Shown piece after piece: positions 28,578 through 36,755 of a stretch of DNA of 64,000 nucleotides. The notes beneath the pieces are model-generated. The model saw only the letters and a program-made list of their open reading frames with translations. It was not told the origin of the DNA and did no database searches. Numbering within the stretch: the first letter of the stretch is position 1; every line of letters begins with the position of its first letter. The position numbers and the translations under genes are program-made. Source of the stretch: Chryseobacterium fluminis (GTDB lineage Bacteria > Bacteroidota > Bacteroidia > Flavobacteriales > Weeksellaceae). The stretch spans positions 744,001-808,000 of the forward strand of contig NZ_CP111121.1 in the NCBI RefSeq assembly GCF_026314945.1. The letters run 5' to 3'.

Positions 28578-28889
28578 TTACTGATGTCGGGCGCCCTTCT
28601 GATGATAATTGACCTCTTTGATCTGCGAATCATAGTTATTGATGACATTTCCTGAGTCCTCACTTAGAGTTTTAAGGTTATTTTCAGGCTGAGTTTCCGG
28701 GACATTAAAATGGAACTTCTTACCGTTTTTATACAGATCCCCTTCAAACGTGCGGTAAATCTGATCTTTGCGGTAGCTTATCCCATCTGGTGCCGTAAAT
28801 AATTCTTCCTTATTTTTTTTAGCCTTTCTGAAGGCAAGTACAATGGCAGACCCCGTAAGTACTGCTAATGCTATTTTAACTTTGTTGTT
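28578..28889 (-). CDS. Small membrane-anchored hypothetical protein
   Basis: 103 residues from the ATG at 28889; this start puts a single hydrophobic helix (VKIALAVLTGSAIVLAF) at the N-terminus, whereas the longer frame from 28931 adds a poorly hydrophobic leader. A basic stop-transfer follows (RKAKKNKEE), then a polar domain that reads ISYRKDQIYRTFEGDLYKNGKK-like beta strands. Probably anchored in the inner membrane. No family recognised. Confidence 0.6.
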   Translation of the reverse strand, partial: NNKVKIALAVLTGSAIVLAFRKAKKNKEELFTAPDGISYRKDQIYRTFEGDLYKNGKKFHFNVPETQPENNLKTLSEDSGNVINNYDSQIKEVNYHQKGARHQ

Positions 28890-28982
28890 CATAATGGTGA
28901 TTTTTATTGTAATAAACAAATCCTCTGCCAATCGGTGTTCTTTACACTATTAAACAGCTGAATAATTTGTGATCCGAAGATT

Positions 28983-30677
28983 TTATATCGCTTTTGCGAC
29001 TCTCCTGCCTGCCGTATCGCAAAAATCGAGACCTGAATAATCAGGATTCAGTCCTGCGATCAATGGGACGGACATGATAAACAGGTTTTCGGTAGCTTTC
29101 CCGTAATGATCCAATGCCTGAAAATTATCATTGATATTAAGGCCGTCCACTCTCAGATAGTAGTTTTCCGGACTGAGGTTCAGAATGTCTGTACTGTTTT
29201 TCCTATATTCCGAGTAGCCGGTCCTGTTATCGTTGAATCTGAGGTACCCGGAGCTTATATAACCGCCGTCGCGAAGCCCCTGAAAAGGGAAATCATTAAA
29301 CTGAACAGGCTGCTGCCCGATCGCATCTATATATAGTTTATAATGTTCGGACTTCTCATTTCCTTCTTTATCTTTGTAGTGAAAAATTCCTCCTTCATCA
29401 TCATGTGGTTCTATATGGCACTCATCACCTACGCTTACGAGCTGTATTATTCCTGCATTATACAGTGCAATAATCTCTTTATATGAATCCTGTGGAAGAG
29501 ACGCAATAATAACGGAAATAAGAGGATGCAGTGTTTTTTTCAGCCTCAGCATATCTTCTGCCGAGAAGTGCTTGGCAGGATAATTAATGGCGTAGCTGAA
29601 TGCTGATAAAACTTCTTTCCAGGCTATACTTTCATGTCTGCTGATGGATTTTCGGGCCTCATTATATTCAGCTTTAAAAAGCTCAAAACTATCGAGTTCC
29701 TCCCTGATACTGAGCATTTTTTCCACAAACTGTTCAATCGTAAGATCTTTGATCTTATGGTAGAAATTTTCGTTTCTTTGTCTGAGGGGTTGTTTAAAAT
29801 GGCGATCATATACATATTCCAAATCTACAAATCCCTGGTGGCGCTCTTTATATTCGTATATCTCATCCGGCGACATGATCCAGCCTTCTGAATAGGAGCT
29901 TCCCTCGGAATGAAACCGCAATGCAGGCAGATAACTGTTCCTGGAAAAAAGAGTAAGCGAAAAATTTTTACTATTTTCATCAATTTTGAATTCAAGTTCA
30001 TCGTTTTTCGATACAAATTCCCCATTAAGACGGGCCAATGTTTTCACCGCATCGACGGCAGTTAGTGAGGTTCCGCGTATGGCTACGGGAAAATCTGTCT
30101 GTCCGGTGAATTTTGACGGCGGATACGGAGAATCATACCATCCCTTCACTATTTCTTCGTGCCTTTTGGGCCAATGGTGTCCTGTACAGATAATCACTTT
30201 ACCCACGACTGTATTTTCTCTGTCGGTAATAATTGAAAACTCCTCTTGATCTGCTTTTTTAATAATATTCAGAACTTTTGTTTCAGTACAGACTATGACC
30301 TTAATGCCTGCCCGTATGGCTTTGTTTATATAATTCCTGAATTGCTCCTCCAGATAATCGCCCAGCAACAGTCTTGGAATAACCTGATATTCATTGAATT
30401 TACGCGAGATCATAAATCCCGGATAATCATGAATGTGCTTCCGTTGAAGATAATCCGAAAAACTTTCATAGAGGTCAGGAAGCTCGTTAGCGGAAACATT
30501 GGCTACATGTTCCTTATTGGATCCGCATGTACTGTAAGGCATTCCCGCTCCCAGCCTGCTGTTTTTTTCAAATATGAAAATTTTCTGGGGATATTTATTT
30601 TCGGATAATACATGTTTGAACACAAATAATGCTGCCGGGCCACCACCTATCAGAGCAATACTGTCATTTTTTTTCAT
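28983..30677 (-). CDS. FAD/NAD(P)-binding protein (NAD_binding_9 type)
   Basis: A flavoprotein of 564 residues. The dinucleotide fold is at the N-terminus (IALIGGGPAALFVFKHVL), followed by FEKNSRLGAGMPYS, HVANVSANELP and a second nucleotide-site stretch VVGKVIICTGHHWP, the pattern of the FAD-NAD(P)-binding family seen in stress and HpnW-like proteins. I start at the ATG at 30677, because the ATG at 30704 lies in the terminator of the preceding gene. It follows the DUF2383 gene. Substrate unknown. Confidence 0.82.
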   Translation of the reverse strand: MKKNDSIALIGGGPAALFVFKHVLSENKYPQKIFIFEKNSRLGAGMPYSTCGSNKEHVANVSANELPDLYESFSDYLQRKHIHDYPGFMISRKFNEYQVIPRLLLGDYLEEQFRNYINKAIRAGIKVIVCTETKVLNIIKKADQEEFSIITDRENTVVGKVIICTGHHWPKRHEEIVKGWYDSPYPPSKFTGQTDFPVAIRGTSLTAVDAVKTLARLNGEFVSKNDELEFKIDENSKNFSLTLFSRNSYLPALRFHSEGSSYSEGWIMSPDEIYEYKERHQGFVDLEYVYDRHFKQPLRQRNENFYHKIKDLTIEQFVEKMLSIREELDSFELFKAEYNEARKSISRHESIAWKEVLSAFSYAINYPAKHFSAEDMLRLKKTLHPLISVIIASLPQDSYKEIIALYNAGIIQLVSVGDECHIEPHDDEGGIFHYKDKEGNEKSEHYKLYIDAIGQQPVQFNDFPFQGLRDGGYISSGYLRFNDNRTGYSEYRKNSTDILNLSPENYYLRVDGLNINDNFQALDHYGKATENLFIMSVPLIAGLNPDYSGLDFCDTAGRRVAKAI

Positions 30678-30702
30678 ATGTTTCTCTAATTTCACAAAAT
30701 GC

Positions 30703-30730
30703 AAAAGAGAGAGTTAAAAACTCTCTCTTT
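30703..30730 (-). terminator. Terminator after the first DUF2383 gene
   Basis: AAAGAGAGAGTT-aaa-AACTCTCTCTTT, a near-perfect hairpin with T-run ends. Confidence 0.75.
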
Positions 30731-30749
30731 ACAATAAATTACTTTTATC

Positions 30750-31199
30750 TTATTTGATGTCTTCTAAACTTTTGAAGGTGTTATAAGAAGCTTTCAGATG
30801 ATGTAGATGATCGGATACTACTCTTGTGCTTTCCGGGCACAGATTTCCGCTGTCCAGTGCATCCTGGTAAGCGTCGATTGCAGCTTTTTCTCCAAAAACC
30901 ACATTTTCAAGGGTAGATTCGTCTTTATCTGAAGTGAATGTATTTTTTACATCAATCCACGTTCTGTGAAGTGCTCCTGCAGTACTTGTCGTATTATCAG
31001 GTTCACCTCCTTTTTCAGTGATCAGCTTAATAAGATCATTTTTCATTACCTGAGATTGTGAAACCATCTGATCATAATCACTTTTTAAAGCGGAATGAGT
31101 TTCCCATACCTTATCCTCTACTTTTGAAAATCCTTCAATTCTGTCATTTGTAATGTTCAGTAAATCGTTTAATACTGATACTGTGTTTTCGTTGTTCAT
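30750..31199 (-). CDS. PA2169-family four-helix-bundle protein (DUF2383)
   Basis: A 149-residue all-helical ferritin-like-fold protein. The N-terminus VLNDLLNITNDRIEGFSKVED and the later AGALHRTWIDVKNTF and NVVFGEKAAIDAYQDALDSG match the PA2169/DUF2383 family, usually found near stress-related genes. Its paralogue at 34375 shares the same motifs. Function in this family is not established. Confidence 0.9.
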   Translation of the reverse strand: MNNENTVSVLNDLLNITNDRIEGFSKVEDKVWETHSALKSDYDQMVSQSQVMKNDLIKLITEKGGEPDNTTSTAGALHRTWIDVKNTFTSDKDESTLENVVFGEKAAIDAYQDALDSGNLCPESTRVVSDHLHHLKASYNTFKSLEDIK

Positions 31200-31540
31200 A
31201 TTAAAATATTTAATTAGTGTACATCATAATTTACAATAAGCATGCCTATTTTAAACAAATTTAAAATTTATATGATTTTTTTTAACGTTAAATAAAATTC
31301 AGAGATTCGCCATCGAACAGTAAACGCTTCCCATTTACCTGTTTCATTTTTTGACAATAGGAATCTGACTGACTGAGCCTGCATAATGGTTATTGTTAAT
31401 AAAAAGGGATTGGGCTGAAAGCGGGCTGTACGTTAAATTATTCCTGAAACACCGAATGAAAGTAATAACCAGGCCTTCAATAGCAGTAATTTGGTCTTAT
31501 TCTTGAAGTTGGTTTAAGGCCAATTCATTAATAAATCATT
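31200..31540. other. Intergenic region with shared promoter-like motif
   Basis: No gene seen. GGTCTTAT at 31493-31500 recurs upstream of the ferritin-like gene at nearly identical distance (see findings). Confidence 0.5.
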
Positions 31541-32809
31541 ATGAAAAAACATATTATAATTGTCGGAGGAGGATTTGCCGGGATTAACCTTATCAAATCT
31601 TTAAAAAACGATAAAAGATTTCATATCACTCTGGTTGATAAAAATAACTATCATTTTTTTCCACCACTTATTTACCAGGTTGCAACTTCATTTATTCAGG
31701 CTTCGAACATCAGTTATCCCTTCAGAAGACTGTTTTCAAATTATAAAAATGTAAGCTTCCATATGGGCAGCCTTGTTGAGGTAGATACTGCCGGAAAGAG
31801 CATTAAAACAGACACGGGCGATCTGTCCTATGATTATCTGGTTCTTGCTATGGGTACCGAATCCAATTTTTTCGGAATGGAAAATGTCAAGCGATGTTCA
31901 CTTCCGATGAAAAGTATAGAAGAAGCGCTCTATTTAAGAAATCATATGCTGCTCACTCTGGAGGAGTCGGCCAGAAATAAAGACATCAGACAGGCTAAGA
32001 AACTACAGAATATCGTCATCGCAGGAGGAGGGCCTACAGGAGTGGAATTAGCGGGGATGCTTGCAGAAATGGGAAATTATATCGCAAAAAAAGAATATCC
32101 TGAGATTAAACTAAATCTTTCCAACCTGTACCTGATCGATGCCCTTCCCTCTCTTCTCGGCCCTATGAGTAAGGTAGCCCAGAAAACAGCGTATGAGACC
32201 CTGGAAAAACTGGGAGTAAAAATTATCCTTAATGTTTCTGTAAAAGATTATGTGGAGGGAAAGGTCATTTTATCGGACGGAAACACCATCGAAACCGAAA
32301 CACTTATCTGGACTTCGGGCGTCATTGGGCGGGAAGCACCTGGAATTCCGGCCACAAGTATCGGGAAAGGCAGACGGATTCTGGTAGATCAGCATAATAA
32401 AGTGGAAGGAACCGATAATATTTATGCATTAGGAGACCTGTGTCTCCAATTTTCAGATGAAAAATTTCCTAAGGGCCATCCTCAATTGGCACAGGTGGCT
32501 ATTCAACAGTCAAAAAATCTTGGCAAAAATTTTGTGAGGATTGAAGAAGGTAAAACGCCGGAGGCATTCAGCTATAATGATAAAGGAAGTATGGCTATTA
32601 TTTCGAAATTCAATGCAGTGGTAGATCTTCCCAAATTTTCTTTTAAAGGTTTTGTAGCATGGCTTACCTGGCTTTTTATTCACATCTTACCTCTTGTTAC
32701 TTTCAGAAGCAAAATCAGGCTTGGTCTGGACTGGTTCAGGCTGTTTATTACCAATAACCCGTCGATACGGCTGATTCTTTATCCTAAGAGAAATACAGAT
32801 CTGGAATAA
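31541..32809 (+). CDS. Type II NADH dehydrogenase-like flavoprotein
   Basis: Single-subunit NADH:quinone oxidoreductase-like protein, 422 residues, acting at the inner face of the membrane without proton pumping. FAD fold HIIIVGGGFAGINLIKSL at the N-terminus, NADH fold NIVIAGGGPTGVELAGMLAEM in the middle, DLCLQF after NIYALG as the second FAD contact (YALGD). The C-terminal segment WLTWLFIHILPLVTF gives the amphipathic membrane contact typical of NDH-2. It has its own promoter region and lies within the stress-type cluster, so it may be a secondary NDH-2. Confidence 0.9.
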   Translation: MKKHIIIVGGGFAGINLIKSLKNDKRFHITLVDKNNYHFFPPLIYQVATSFIQASNISYPFRRLFSNYKNVSFHMGSLVEVDTAGKSIKTDTGDLSYDYLVLAMGTESNFFGMENVKRCSLPMKSIEEALYLRNHMLLTLEESARNKDIRQAKKLQNIVIAGGGPTGVELAGMLAEMGNYIAKKEYPEIKLNLSNLYLIDALPSLLGPMSKVAQKTAYETLEKLGVKIILNVSVKDYVEGKVILSDGNTIETETLIWTSGVIGREAPGIPATSIGKGRRILVDQHNKVEGTDNIYALGDLCLQFSDEKFPKGHPQLAQVAIQQSKNLGKNFVRIEEGKTPEAFSYNDKGSMAIISKFNAVVDLPKFSFKGFVAWLTWLFIHILPLVTFRSKIRLGLDWFRLFITNNPSIRLILYPKRNTDLE

Positions 32810-32953
32810 AGCTATTATAAAACCTTCAGAATAAATGCCAACCGATATGAAATTGAAATATTTTGGTCGTTTTTCACCTAACTAATCAGCATTTTTTGAG
32901 AAATGGTCTTATAGTTGCAGAAGATACGTATCTGAAATCATTAAAATAGTATT

Positions 32954-33544
32954 ATGGAAACTAAAACAAAAAAGAAAGCTCCCGTAAAAAAGGCTGCAGC
33001 AAGTAAATCATCTGCAAAAACAGCAGCTAAATCCAAAAAAACGCCTGCTAAGAAAGATGCCGCCAAAGAACTGAAGGATTTGTTTGAAGATTCGTTAAAG
33101 GACATCTACTGGGCAGAGAAAGCTTTATTAAAGGCTTTACCTACCATGATGAAAAACGCCACCAGCGAAAAACTTAAGAAAGCGATCGACAAACATATTA
33201 CAGAGACAAAAGGTCAGGTAGAAAGGCTGGAAGACTGCTTTAAAGCTCTAGGAAAAAAGGCACAGGCAAAGAAATGCGATGCGATGCAGGGGCTTCTTGA
33301 AGAAGGAAAAAGTATCATTGAGGAAACAGAAGCAGGAAATGTAAGGGACGCAGGAATCATCGCCGCAGCTCAAAAGGTGGAGCATTATGAAATTGCTACT
33401 TACGGCACACTGGCTGCGTTTGCAAAGGTATTAAAAGAAGACAGATGTCTTAAAAATATATTAGCTACCCTGAATGAGGAGAAAAAATGTGATCAGCTTC
33501 TTACCAAAGTGGCAGATACTAATCTCAACAGTAAGGCATTGTAA
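32954..33544 (+). CDS. Ferritin-like DUF892 protein (YciE/YciF family)
   Basis: A 196-residue protein. The first about 40 residues are a Lys/Ala-rich tail (KKAPVKKAAASKSSAKTA) like histone-H1 or Dps tails, which could bind DNA. The rest is the DUF892 ferritin-like four-helix bundle: LFEDSLKDIYWAEKALLKALP, then HITETKGQVERLEDCFKALG, and KVEHYEIATYGTL with the metal-site-like Glu/His. YciE/YciF proteins are linked to osmotic and envelope stress. The tail is an unusual addition; DNA binding is inference. Confidence 0.9.
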   Translation: METKTKKKAPVKKAAASKSSAKTAAKSKKTPAKKDAAKELKDLFEDSLKDIYWAEKALLKALPTMMKNATSEKLKKAIDKHITETKGQVERLEDCFKALGKKAQAKKCDAMQGLLEEGKSIIEETEAGNVRDAGIIAAAQKVEHYEIATYGTLAAFAKVLKEDRCLKNILATLNEEKKCDQLLTKVADTNLNSKAL

Positions 33545-33567
33545 GTACTGCTGCTTCATATAACAAT

Positions 33568-33602
33568 AAAAGGAGATCATATTTCAGGATCTCCTTTTTT
33601 TA
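33568..33602 (+). terminator. Terminator after the DUF892 gene
   Basis: AGGAGATC pairs with GATCTCCT followed by seven T. Confidence 0.85.
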
Positions 33603-33722
33603 TGCAAGGACATCATTAAAATAGTCTAGGAAATCAAAATTTTGATGAAATCGTTTAACTTCTATGACTTCGATCATTAAATATATCTGGTTATTTTGTT
33701 TGTTTTGCTGTAAATGATACAT

Positions 33723-34169
33723 ATGAAAGTTTTAACATTCTGTTTAATTATTTTGTCTAAACTTTTAGCAGCTCAGTTATTAACGGTTAACAATCTCGAA
33801 AACTTAACCCAAAGTCCTCTGCATCATCTTGACCGCAAGCTTGCCGACCACTTCAGCTTAAAAAGAAATCCGGCAATGGAAGATAAGGATAACAGGGTAT
33901 ATTCCAATGACCACTCACATGAAAACTTTAAGGTTCTGACTGTTTTTATTAACGCAAAAAACTGCCCTGCCCTATCACTCGTAACTCATAATGAGGCAGA
34001 GATCAATCATTTCCACACTGATCTTATCAAAGAAGGTTTTATGGTCAGTGAGTACAGAGATCATCATGGTAAACTGTTTAAAAAGTTTGTCCGGGACCGT
34101 TTCTCTGTCATTATCAAAAAGACTGACGCACCGGTGCCTGCTCATCAGGTCGTGTGGATGTGCAGATAG
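33723..34169 (+). CDS. Secreted hypothetical protein
   Basis: 148 residues from the ATG at 33723, preferred to 33714 since it starts the signal peptide MKVLTFCLIILSKLLAAQ (about 18 residues). The mature part has a His-rich stretch (HHLDRKLADHFSLKR, NDHSHENF, NEAEINHFH) and a C-terminal beta-like region. A single Cys lies in NAKNCPAL. Possible metal binding is inference. No family recognised. Confidence 0.65.
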   Translation: MKVLTFCLIILSKLLAAQLLTVNNLENLTQSPLHHLDRKLADHFSLKRNPAMEDKDNRVYSNDHSHENFKVLTVFINAKNCPALSLVTHNEAEINHFHTDLIKEGFMVSEYRDHHGKLFKKFVRDRFSVIIKKTDAPVPAHQVVWMCR

Positions 34170-34374
34170 AAGTCATTATTAAATCAGGAACACTCGAACA
34201 GCATTCTTTCAGTATTTGAAAGACCATTGAAATAGGGTCTGAAAAGTCTTACTCCTGTATCATGTTAGATCAAATCTTTCTGCCCTGCAGCTCATCACCG
34301 AATGCGTAGGGAGGTATCTAAACCTGGCAGGGCACAGTTCTTGTACAAAAACAGTTAATCACAAAAAATATGTT

Positions 34375-34833
34375 ATGAAAACTACAGAAACAGTTGCCGT
34401 CTTAAATGATCTGCTGCAGATCACGAATGACAGGATTGAAGGGTTTGGTAAGGTCGAGGGAAAGATATGGGAAATGTATCCGGATATCAAAGATGAATAC
34501 GACCGCATGATCTCCCAGTCAAAGATCATGAAGAATGAACTGATTGATCTGATTAATGAAAAAGGAGGTACGCCGCAGGATTCTCCTTCTGTTGCCGGAG
34601 CTTTGCACAGAACATGGATCGATATCAAAAATTCGTTTACTATGGGAAACCGTGAAGAATCCACTTTAGGAAATGTTGTCTTTGGCGAACAGGCAGCCAT
34701 TGATGCCTATCAGAATGCCCTTGACAGTGGTGATCTCTGTGAAAAAAGCACAAAGATCGTAGCAGAGCAGCTTCACCAGCTTAACATCTCTTACAATCAG
34801 TTTAAAAAAATTGAAGATTATAAAAGCAAATAG
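34375..34833 (+). CDS. PA2169-family four-helix-bundle protein (DUF2383), second copy
   Basis: A 152-residue paralogue of the protein at 30750-31199. VLNDLLQITNDRIEGFGKVEG, AGALHRTWIDIKNSF and NVVFGEQAAIDAYQNALDSGDL are nearly the same in both. The two copies are on opposite strands about 3.2 kb apart, with NDH-2, DUF892 and a secreted protein between. A terminator follows. Confidence 0.9.
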   Translation: MKTTETVAVLNDLLQITNDRIEGFGKVEGKIWEMYPDIKDEYDRMISQSKIMKNELIDLINEKGGTPQDSPSVAGALHRTWIDIKNSFTMGNREESTLGNVVFGEQAAIDAYQNALDSGDLCEKSTKIVAEQLHQLNISYNQFKKIEDYKSK

Positions 34834-34908
34834 ATACACAACCTTATCTTTTCCGCCTTTTAATAGAAATTGATGCGAAATTTGAAGGATAGCAAACATT
34901 AAAAATAT

Positions 34909-34939
34909 AAATACCGGTGTGATACCGGTATTTTTTTTT
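34909..34939 (+). terminator. Terminator after the second DUF2383 gene
   Basis: AATACCGGT-gtg-ATACCGGTATT followed by a long T-run. Confidence 0.82.
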
Positions 34940-34944
34940 CACCG

Positions 34945-35259
34945 CTACCGCACGAATTCTTCGTGTGGGACATATTACCTCACCTCTACCGCACGAATCC
35001 TTTCGTGCGGGACTTATTACCTCAATCACATCTGCAGAACTTATTACATGCATCAAAATCCTGTAAAACCAGGTTTGGATTTCCACGCAAAGATTTAGAT
35101 GCAGCAGTGCAAAAATTAGTCTTATAAAAAGACTTTAAGATGATATTGTTGTTTTTAGAGTCTATGTGTAATACAGGCAACCACACGAAAGGATTCGTGC
35201 GGTAGCGGAGTAAGGATTCGTGCGGGAGCGGGGTAAGGATGCGTGCGGTAACCGGGAAT
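34945..35259. repeat. GC-rich palindromic repeats in inverted arrangement
   Basis: Left block: CCGCACGAA...TTCGTGTGG (34948-34969) and CCGCACGAA-tcct-TTCGTGCGG (34989-35010). Right block: CCACACGAA-agga-TTCGTGCGG (35181-35202) and three tandem units of about 23 bases starting GGATTCGTGCGG (35191-35259). The right block's GGATTCGTGCGGTAG is the inverse complement of the left block's CTACCGCACGAATCC, so the blocks form an inverted pair around about 160 bp with no gene. Resembles REP-like or MITE-derived sequence. Confidence 0.85.
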
Positions 35260-35295
35260 GAACTTGTCTAAATCTTTCCTCCTTAGGAACTATAA

Positions 35296-35892
35296 TCAGC
35301 AATAAATTTTTGAATGTATTATTTTAAGCGACCCGTTTTTTTCCATTTTTTTTAAAGTACGGATCACTGTTTCGATTCTCAGCCCAGTCAATAATGACAA
35401 CTGTAGCCTTGTAAAAGGGACAAGAAAACTGTATTTCTCATGGTATCCGAAATAGGTCTTAAGATGATCCAGTAGCTTCTGAATCTTAATGAAAGGTTCC
35501 GGTATTGCCAGGAAAGATGAAATAAGATACCGGAAATGAAGACGTTCTGCAGTATACCGGCTCACCTTAAAAAATATTTCCGGATCTTCATAAATCAGGT
35601 TAATAAATGATTTTTTATCCAGTCTCAGCACTGTGCAGTCCGTAAAAGCAATTGCATTAATGGCATATTTCTTTTCGGTGAGCAGATACGATTCCCCGAA
35701 ACAGTGTCCTATAAAGGGAAAGCCATGGACAAATTCTTTAGCATTTTCAAAAAAATTATTAATTTTTACTACTCCGCTTTGTATCTGAAAATAATACATT
35801 GGAGAATTACCTTCACTAAATATGAATTCATCTTCCTTAAATTTTCTTATTACCGCACCCCTTTCCAATAAAATATCCTCATGGATAATCAT
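35296..35892 (-). CDS. Crp/Fnr-family transcriptional regulator
   Basis: 198-residue regulator. A cyclic-nucleotide-binding-like domain spans residues about 15-120 (FKEDEFIFSEGNSPMYYFQIQSGVVKI; FGESYLLTEKKYAINAIAFTDCTVLRL), then the dimer helix and a C-terminal winged helix with the recognition region LSLLTGLRIETVIRTLKKMEKNG. No Fnr-type cysteine cluster is present, so the ligand is unknown. It lies at the edge of the stress-type genes and may control them; that is inference. Confidence 0.88.
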   Translation of the reverse strand: MIIHEDILLERGAVIRKFKEDEFIFSEGNSPMYYFQIQSGVVKINNFFENAKEFVHGFPFIGHCFGESYLLTEKKYAINAIAFTDCTVLRLDKKSFINLIYEDPEIFFKVSRYTAERLHFRYLISSFLAIPEPFIKIQKLLDHLKTYFGYHEKYSFLVPFTRLQLSLLTGLRIETVIRTLKKMEKNGSLKIIHSKIYC

Positions 35893-36213
35893 ACTAATAT
35901 CAATTTTTTTATAAAAGTACTATTTTTTCAAAAAATTAAAACAAGTCACCGGCAAGAAATTGCTTTACAGCAACTACTGATTAAAGACCAGAGCATAAGC
36001 ATCTGAGTAAAAATCTGTTTCATTTTTTTAAGATCTACGGTTTTTTCCCCGTGCCTGATGACAGAATGTGCATCCGGAAATAGATTCTTAACAAGCGATA
36101 GCATCGGTAATACGATGCTGCCACTGCCTACCAGATAAAAATTGCATAAATATGTCTGGGGTCATAAGATTATAAGCCTCTATCTTTTTAGCTTTAAAGA
36201 TTAAAGTTATTTT
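35893..36213. other. Intergenic region, no gene seen
   Basis: AT-rich spacer between the Crp/Fnr gene and the 85-residue ORF. I see no coding frame or structured RNA. Confidence 0.55.
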
Positions 36214-36471
36214 ATGAACCTTATCTTTACTACCTTAAAACCGGCCTCACTGAGCCACCCGCTGGAAACGGCCTATAAAACAGCCGTTATCGGTCTTAAG
36301 GATTCTATCAGAAAAGATTTAGAGCCGCTTGGTCCGGAACTCCGAAACATGGACATCCCTATTACTATTGATTTGAAGAATATGACCATTACTGTAGATT
36401 CTGATGACATTCCTGAAAAGACTTTTAAACTGATACAGCGTGCTCTGGAAAAGACGGCAAGTTTAAATTAA
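36214..36471 (+). CDS. Small hypothetical protein
   Basis: An 85-residue soluble protein with an alternating hydrophobic/charged pattern ending in a helical segment (TFKLIQRALEKTA). A central VDSDDIPEK stretch follows ITIDLKNMTITV, which reads as beta strands. No family recognised. It is followed by about 280 bases without another gene. Confidence 0.55.
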   Translation: MNLIFTTLKPASLSHPLETAYKTAVIGLKDSIRKDLEPLGPELRNMDIPITIDLKNMTITVDSDDIPEKTFKLIQRALEKTASLN

Positions 36472-36729
36472 TATCCCAGTATTTGATTTTAACGGTAATC
36501 ACTATTCAAATACAGGTGACTGATGCCTCTTTACACGGAATTTTTATCAGAAAACAGGTAAGGTTAATTTCTAATCCAATAGAAGACTGAGTAGTTTCAT
36601 TTAAATAAATCCTTTTTGACTGTTAAATTTTGCAAATTCTGAATCCTGCGAATAAACCTCTCAATTACCAGGCTGCAAAAGATTTTCAAAAGTGGCACTA
36701 AAAGTCTTTATAAAAAGTGAAATATAAAT

Positions 36730-36737
36730 TACTTTTG
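36730..36737 (+). promoter_or_regulatory. Candidate -7 box of the PAS kinase gene
   Basis: TACTTTTG fits TAnnTTTG, 18 bases before the ATG. Confidence 0.5.
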
Positions 36738-36755
36738 CAAGAATAATCTCTCTGC

